Assembly (NCBI GenBank): GCA_023386835.1
Contig: JAEWIY010000179.1
Span: forward strand, 1-11,009
Source of the DNA: Verrucomicrobiota bacterium
GTDB taxonomy: Bacteria; Verrucomicrobiota; Verrucomicrobiia; Opitutales; Opitutaceae
Length of the DNA: 11,009 nucleotides
Reading direction: 5' to 3'
Part shown: positions 7,396 to 11,009 of the stretch, piece after piece
How the letters are laid out: each line of letters opens with the position of its first letter
Position numbering within the stretch: position 1 is the stretch's first letter
Notes under the pieces: model-generated
What the model saw: the letters and a program-made list of their open reading frames with translations, nothing else
What the model was told of the DNA's origin: nothing
Database searches by the model: none
Made by a program: the position numbers and the translations under genes

Positions 7396-8871
7396 ATGGG
7401 CGAATCCGGACAGGCATTACTGGTGGTGGGGGCAGGTCCCGCAGGTCTGACCGCGGCCTTTGAGGCGCAGCGGCAGGGCTGGCGCGTGACCGTGCTCGAG
7501 AAGGATCCGCGGTACGTCGGCGGCATCTCCCGGACGGTTGAACACCAAGGCTATCGGTTCGACATCGGCGGGCACCGGTTTTTCAGCAAGAACGACGACA
7601 TCACCCGCTGGTGGAAAGAACGCCTGCCGGACGACTTCATCCAGGTGAAGCGCATGTCCCGGATCTTCTATCGCGGAAAGTACTTCGATTATCCGCTGAA
7701 GCCGTGGAATGCGCTGAGCAACCTCGGCATCTTCACCAGCATCGCGTGCGTCGGCAGCTACGCCTGGGCCCGGCTTTTTCCGCGGAAACCGGAGCGGTCG
7801 TTTGAAGACTGGGTGTCCAATCGTTTTGGCCGGCGGCTCTTCCGGATTTTCTTCAAAACCTACACCGAAAAGGTTTGGGGCATCCCCACCTCGCAACTGA
7901 GCGCCGACTGGGCCGCGCAGCGCATCAAGGGCCTTTCCTTATCCAAGGCCATTCTCAACGCGTTCCGTGGCAGCGGGGGCGCCAGGGGTGGGGCGGTCAT
8001 CAAGACGTTGATCGACACCTTTGAGTACCCGCGGCTGGGCCCGGGGCAGATGTGGGAGAAAACGGCCGCGGATATCCAGCAGGCGGGAGGCAGCGTACGG
8101 ATGGCTACCCGCGCCACCCGGATTCGGCACGAGGACGGCCGTGTGACGGGTATTGAGATCGTGGATGCGTCGGGCCGCACGGAACTGCTGCAGGCCGATC
8201 AGTACATCCTGTCAATGCCGCTGCGGGAGACTGTGCTCGCCTTCGACCCGCCGTTGCCCGAACCCGTGCTCGAAGCTGCGCACAAGCTGGCGTATCGTGA
8301 TTTCCTGACCGTTGCGCTCGTTGTGGAGGGGGAGAATCCGTTTCCGGACAATTGGATCTACATCCATGAGCCGGACGTGAAACTGGGGCGGATCCAGAAC
8401 TTCAAGAACTGGAGCGAGGCGTTGATCGGACGCATCGGCACCACGTGCCTTGGCTTGGAGTACTTCTGCTTTGAGGGCGACGGTCTCTGGAATTCCTCTG
8501 ACGAAGCATTGATCGAACTCGGTAGACGTGAACTGGCCCAACTCGGGCTGGCGCGGCCGGAACAGATCAAGGAGGGCGCCGTGGTTCGCATGGAGAAGGC
8601 GTATCCGGTTTACGATCCTGGTTATCAGGAGCGCGTGGATACAATCCGCGACGCGCTGCAATCGGTCGCGAGCAATCTCCAGGTGGTGGGCCGCAATGGC
8701 ATGCACAAGTACAACAACCAGGATCACTCGATGCTGACGGCGATCCTGGCCGCGCGGAACCTCGACGGTGGGCAGTACAACGTGTGGAACGTCAACGCGG
8801 ACGCCGAGTATCACGAGGAGAGCCGGAGCACCGACCGCAGTGGGCGCCTGGTGCCCGAGCGCGTCGGGTAG
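7396..8871 (+). CDS. FAD-dependent oxidoreductase, UDP-galactopyranose mutase/amine oxidase-like
   Basis: The protein is 491 residues. The FAD ADP-binding motif VGAGPAGL lies at 11-18 and the ribose-binding acid E35 at the end of the second strand (VLEKD). The stretch GGISRT...GYRFDIGGHRFFSK (42-65) is characteristic of this branch, and its H60 lies where UDP-galactopyranose mutases carry a conserved histidine beside the flavin (GPHIFH in that family). The C-terminal FAD-binding segment is VGRNGMHKYNNQDHSM (431-446). There are no clear membrane segments, so it is cytoplasmic. UGM-like mutases need reduced FAD for ring contraction of UDP-Gal; other relatives are desaturases or oxidases. Which of these applies is not shown. 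The length is above classical bacterial UGM (about 370-400 residues), so this is probably a sister subfamily. The ATG at 7396 begins just before the FAD motif. It follows the GT2 gene and probably shares its transcript. Confidence 0.88.
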   Translation: MGESGQALLVVGAGPAGLTAAFEAQRQGWRVTVLEKDPRYVGGISRTVEHQGYRFDIGGHRFFSKNDDITRWWKERLPDDFIQVKRMSRIFYRGKYFDYPLKPWNALSNLGIFTSIACVGSYAWARLFPRKPERSFEDWVSNRFGRRLFRIFFKTYTEKVWGIPTSQLSADWAAQRIKGLSLSKAILNAFRGSGGARGGAVIKTLIDTFEYPRLGPGQMWEKTAADIQQAGGSVRMATRATRIRHEDGRVTGIEIVDASGRTELLQADQYILSMPLRETVLAFDPPLPEPVLEAAHKLAYRDFLTVALVVEGENPFPDNWIYIHEPDVKLGRIQNFKNWSEALIGRIGTTCLGLEYFCFEGDGLWNSSDEALIELGRRELAQLGLARPEQIKEGAVVRMEKAYPVYDPGYQERVDTIRDALQSVASNLQVVGRNGMHKYNNQDHSMLTAILAARNLDGGQYNVWNVNADAEYHEESRSTDRSGRLVPERVG

Positions 8872-8884
8872 CATTCCGCGCTGC

Positions 8885-8905
8885 GGGCGCGCCGTTCGCG
8901 CGCCC
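8885..8905. terminator. GC hairpin between convergent genes, possible bidirectional terminator
   Basis: GGGCGCGC (8885-8892) and GCGCGCCC (8898-8905) form a perfect 8-bp stem with a 5-nt loop, in the 42-bp gap between the rightward flavoprotein stop and the leftward gene stop. Its position, shared by both converging transcripts, supports termination. No T-run follows on either side, so it is an atypical GC-only hairpin. Confidence 0.45.
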
Positions 8906-8913
8906 AGCCGCGA

Positions 8914-11009
8914 CTACCACGTCAGCCGGCTGAGGTGGGAGATCTGTCCGCCGAAGGCGGGCGCGCACGTGCTGGCGCCGATCGAGTTGGTGCCGACGTA
9001 GATCTCGCCGCTCGGGTTTGAATACGGCGGATACGTGGAGTTCAGGACCACCTTCCCGTCCACCCGGACGATCAGATGCGAGCGCAGCGCTTCGCTGTCT
9101 CGGCCTGACTGCTTTTGCCAGTCCGGATGGTCCGGTGGCGGCAGGAGTGCGCCACTGTGGATCTCGACGTCATGGATCTTCCCGGGCGTGGCTTCGAAGG
9201 GCTCGCCCGTGTGAACACCCACGCTCCAGTGATCGTGGGAGAAGCGCGCCAGACCATTTGGCTCGTACGTGACGAAAAGGACGTCAGCTCGCCCCGTGTG
9301 GCCCGTGATCAGAATCGGCTCGGGACCGCGTTCACGAATCGCGGGAAACTGCACGGACAGCTTCAGCGGGCCCCAGGCCACGCTGTCCGCGTTCGAGGAG
9401 GCGGGTGCGATTCGCTCGACGCTTAGAATGGTGCCGGGGAAGAAGCGGGTGGCGCTCGACGTGCCGATGGGATTGTAGCCAAACACCACGTCTCCGGCCG
9501 CCGACGGGTTGAAGGGCCGCGAGCTGTCGATCACCGTCCGATCGTTGAACTGGATGCGGAGACGGCGGCGCAGCCGGTCCTCAACGGATTCACCTGGTGG
9601 ATACAGGGAACCCATTTCGATCTCCAGCACCTGCTCGCTAGCTGGGTTGAAGGGAACCGCTTCGGAAAAGATCGAACCGGCGCCGGCATTGTCATGGCCG
9701 AACCGGAGCGTCGTGGGGCCGGTGCGCTGCACGAAGATCATGTCACCCGCGCCCACACGGCCGGTGGAGATGAGGGGCAGGGGATTCTCGTTCATCGCCG
9801 CGGGCAGGCGCAGACGCAGGCGCACCGGGCCGCTGCCACCGACCGGCGGTTCCGCCCCGGGGGATGACCATTCCGTCCGGCGTACCTCGTGGACCTCGCC
9901 GGTGAAGCGGGGTTGGGCGACGTCGAGCGCGAGCGTATTGCGCCCAACGCGCACGCCCTGCGGAGTCGACGGATAGACCGCGACATTGGCTTGCAGCACC
10001 GGTTGCCCGTCGAGCGAAACCACCAGCCGCCGTCGCAGCTGATCGATGTCCGCCTGGGTCCAGTTGCTCCAGGCCTCGTGCCCGGACGGTGGATACAGTG
10101 ATCCGAGTTCGATGCGGACGCGGTGGACACGATTGAAGTCGATCGCGACCGGTTCGCTGCTGGGCCCGCCGTCGCCGAGGTGAAAGGCGCCGAACCGGAT
10201 CCGCTGATCGTCCAGGTAGTGGACGGTGATCAGGTCTCCCGTGCCATTTTGGTGACCCGTGACGAGCAGGGGTTCGACAAAGCCTACGCGTCCCATGGGA
10301 AATTTGACGTCGAACTCCAGCGGGCCATAGGCGACCTCGGCGCTTCCTTCCAGCCAGGTCGCCGGGCGGTTGAGCAGGCGCTCCAGCCAAAGTCGATCGG
10401 TGGTCCCCGCCCGTCGGGGCAGGCTCAACATCAGGCCCGTGAACAGGCCGTACACGACCAGCAGTCCGATTCCGGCGGGCACCAGCCGTCGCGTCCACGC
10501 GCCTGTTGGGAGGTGATTCATCAGTGCCAGCGTGGTGGCCGCAGCGGCGAGAAGGACGGGCGGCGCAAAATCCAGCAGGTAACGTTCTTCGCCGCCGAAA
10601 AACAGGCACAGGAGCGCGAGGTTGGCGGCGCCGGCACCGACCAGCGTCCCGTTCGTCAGAATCCAGTGCGCGTCGCGCAACCGGGGATGACGCCACGTCA
10701 GGGGCAGTGCCGCTGCCAACAAAATGAACGTGAGGTAGGGCAGGACACCGTAGGGGCGTCCGTAGCCGACGACAAAGGGGTAGTAACGGATCCAGTCGAC
10801 GGTCTGGAGCAGATAGAGGTGAAGGTTCTTCGGAATAAACTCCGCGCCGACCAGCCGCGCCTCGCGGATGTCCGCGGACGCCATCGAAAACCGAATGCCA
10901 AACTCGAGCGGGTGCTCAAAGCGCAGGAAATTGTACGCCATGATCGCGCACCCGATCAGCGCGGCGGGTCCAACGCCCGCGAGCCACAGGCGCAGGCCCC
11001 GCCATTTCC
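8914..11009 (-). CDS. GT-C-like membrane protein with three tandem C-terminal LamG-like modules (5' end outside window)
   Basis: The frame is open from its TAG at 8914-8916 to the right edge (697 full codons), so the N-terminus is missing. An in-frame ATG at 10939-10941 is internal: codons continue upstream to the edge and match the helix before it in the 836-residue protein (MAYNFLRFEHPLEFGIRF here against WYNYARFGNPLEFGFRY there). Numbered from that Met, hydrophobic segments lie at about 67-83, 95-115, 127-142 and 153-173, with ERYLLDF at 119-125 matching NRYMVDF in the paralogue. Residues about 204-675 are three soluble modules. Role by analogy: a GT-C-type membrane transferase or glycan-binding membrane protein with the modules outside the membrane. 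Only homology to the neighbour and the domain layout support this. It faces the flavoprotein gene across a 42-bp gap, so it is in a separate leftward transcript whose promoter is outside the window. Confidence 0.85.
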   Translation of the reverse strand, partial: KWRGLRLWLAGVGPAALIGCAIMAYNFLRFEHPLEFGIRFSMASADIREARLVGAEFIPKNLHLYLLQTVDWIRYYPFVVGYGRPYGVLPYLTFILLAAALPLTWRHPRLRDAHWILTNGTLVGAGAANLALLCLFFGGEERYLLDFAPPVLLAAAATTLALMNHLPTGAWTRRLVPAGIGLLVVYGLFTGLMLSLPRRAGTTDRLWLERLLNRPATWLEGSAEVAYGPLEFDVKFPMGRVGFVEPLLVTGHQNGTGDLITVHYLDDQRIRFGAFHLGDGGPSSEPVAIDFNRVHRVRIELGSLYPPSGHEAWSNWTQADIDQLRRRLVVSLDGQPVLQANVAVYPSTPQGVRVGRNTLALDVAQPRFTGEVHEVRRTEWSSPGAEPPVGGSGPVRLRLRLPAAMNENPLPLISTGRVGAGDMIFVQRTGPTTLRFGHDNAGAGSIFSEAVPFNPASEQVLEIEMGSLYPPGESVEDRLRRRLRIQFNDRTVIDSSRPFNPSAAGDVVFGYNPIGTSSATRFFPGTILSVERIAPASSNADSVAWGPLKLSVQFPAIRERGPEPILITGHTGRADVLFVTYEPNGLARFSHDHWSVGVHTGEPFEATPGKIHDVEIHSGALLPPPDHPDWQKQSGRDSEALRSHLIVRVDGKVVLNSTYPPYSNPSGEIYVGTNSIGASTCAPAFGGQISHLSRLTW
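8923..9378 (-). repeat. Beta module, third copy in the triple-module protein
   Basis: Residues about 522-673 (numbered from the internal Met at 10941). Motifs: WGPLKLSVQF (523-532), EPILITGH (541-548), GEPFEA (579-584), IHDVEIHSGALLPP (589-602), PDHPDW (603-608), VRVDGKVVL (625-633), VGTNSIGAS (649-657) and FGGQISHLSR (663-672). It closes three residues before the stop. Confidence 0.75.
9406..9834 (-). repeat. Beta module, second copy in the triple-module protein
   Basis: Residues about 370-512. Motifs: GPVRLRLRLP (371-380), LPLISTG (388-394), FSEAV (425-429), LEIEMGSLYPP (439-449), RRLRIQFNDRTVI (459-471), FGYNPIGTS (487-495) and FPGTILSVER (501-510). It lacks about ten residues after LYPP (the H-x-x-W part of the other copies), making it the shortest copy. 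Confidence 0.75.
9874..10332 (-). repeat. Beta module, first copy in the triple-module protein
   Basis: Residues about 204-356. Motifs: YGPLEFDVKF (205-214), EPLLVTGH (223-230), GGPSSEPVAID (258-268), VHRVRIELGSLYPPSGHEAW (272-291), VSLDGQPVL (308-316), VGRN (332-335) and FTGEVHEVRR (346-355). It is closest to the first copy of the 836-residue protein, in line with the same membrane-proximal position. Confidence 0.78.

Noticed and set aside
6323..7417. Leftward 364-codon open frame opposite the GT2 gene
   Set aside because: The opposite strand encodes an intact GT2 domain with DAD and all family motifs. This frame has no recognisable domain and also runs into the methyltransferase start.
9743..10696. 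Leftward 317-codon frame within the triple-module gene
   Set aside because: It is offset from the frame holding the repeated modules and its translation is Arg/Pro-rich with no motif.
10939..10941. ATG as a start for the triple-module gene
   Set aside because: The frame stays open to the right edge and the upstream codons match a membrane helix of the paralogue, so this Met is internal and the gene is truncated by the window.

Overview
This is a high-GC bacterial window that reads as part of an envelope-glycan (exopolysaccharide, O-antigen or glycolipid) locus. It holds seven protein-coding genes, two of them cut by the window edges. I see no rRNA, tRNA, CRISPR, insertion sequence or phage gene. 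Shine-Dalgarno sequences are weak or absent before most starts. The taxon cannot be fixed from sequence alone. A Verrucomicrobiota-like (Opitutus-type) background is a low-confidence guess from gene style, and nothing here is diagnostic.

Layout. Four genes run leftward from about 6365: a class I SAM-dependent methyltransferase (5634-6365), an NAD-dependent sugar-nucleotide epimerase of the extended SDR type (4539-5528), an 836-residue polytopic membrane protein with two extracytoplasmic-looking beta modules (2032-4542, overlapping the epimerase stop by ATGA), and a second, different polytopic membrane protein cut by the left edge (<1-1936). Two genes run rightward from the divergent region near 6366-6490: a family 2 (GT-A) glycosyltransferase (about 6491-7306) and an FAD flavoprotein related to UDP-galactopyranose mutases and amine oxidases (7396-8871). 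Facing them across a short gap with a strong GC hairpin is a leftward gene (8914->11009, 5' end outside the window), which is a paralogue of the 836-residue membrane protein and carries three of the same beta modules.

How the genes may work together. The epimerase and flavoprotein could make or isomerise a nucleotide sugar. The GT2 enzyme could transfer a sugar, perhaps to a polyprenyl carrier, and the methyltransferase could cap or decorate the product. The polytopic proteins look like GT-C-type (polyprenyl-phosphate-sugar dependent) or YfhO-like membrane proteins that would act on the outer face of the inner membrane. This is a coherent hypothesis from domain content; no substrate is shown by the sequence.

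The most unusual feature is a roughly 140-155 residue module present five times (two copies in one membrane protein, three in its paralogue). Its ordered signature is EP-[LIV]-[LI]-x-[TA]-G, then S-E/G-E, H-x-V-x-I-x-x-G-[SA]-L-Y-P-P, D-G-x-x-V, G-x-N and a final F-x-G-x-[IV]. The last part resembles LamG/concanavalin-A-like lectin domains. I know no named family that pairs tandem copies of this module with a GT-C-like membrane half.
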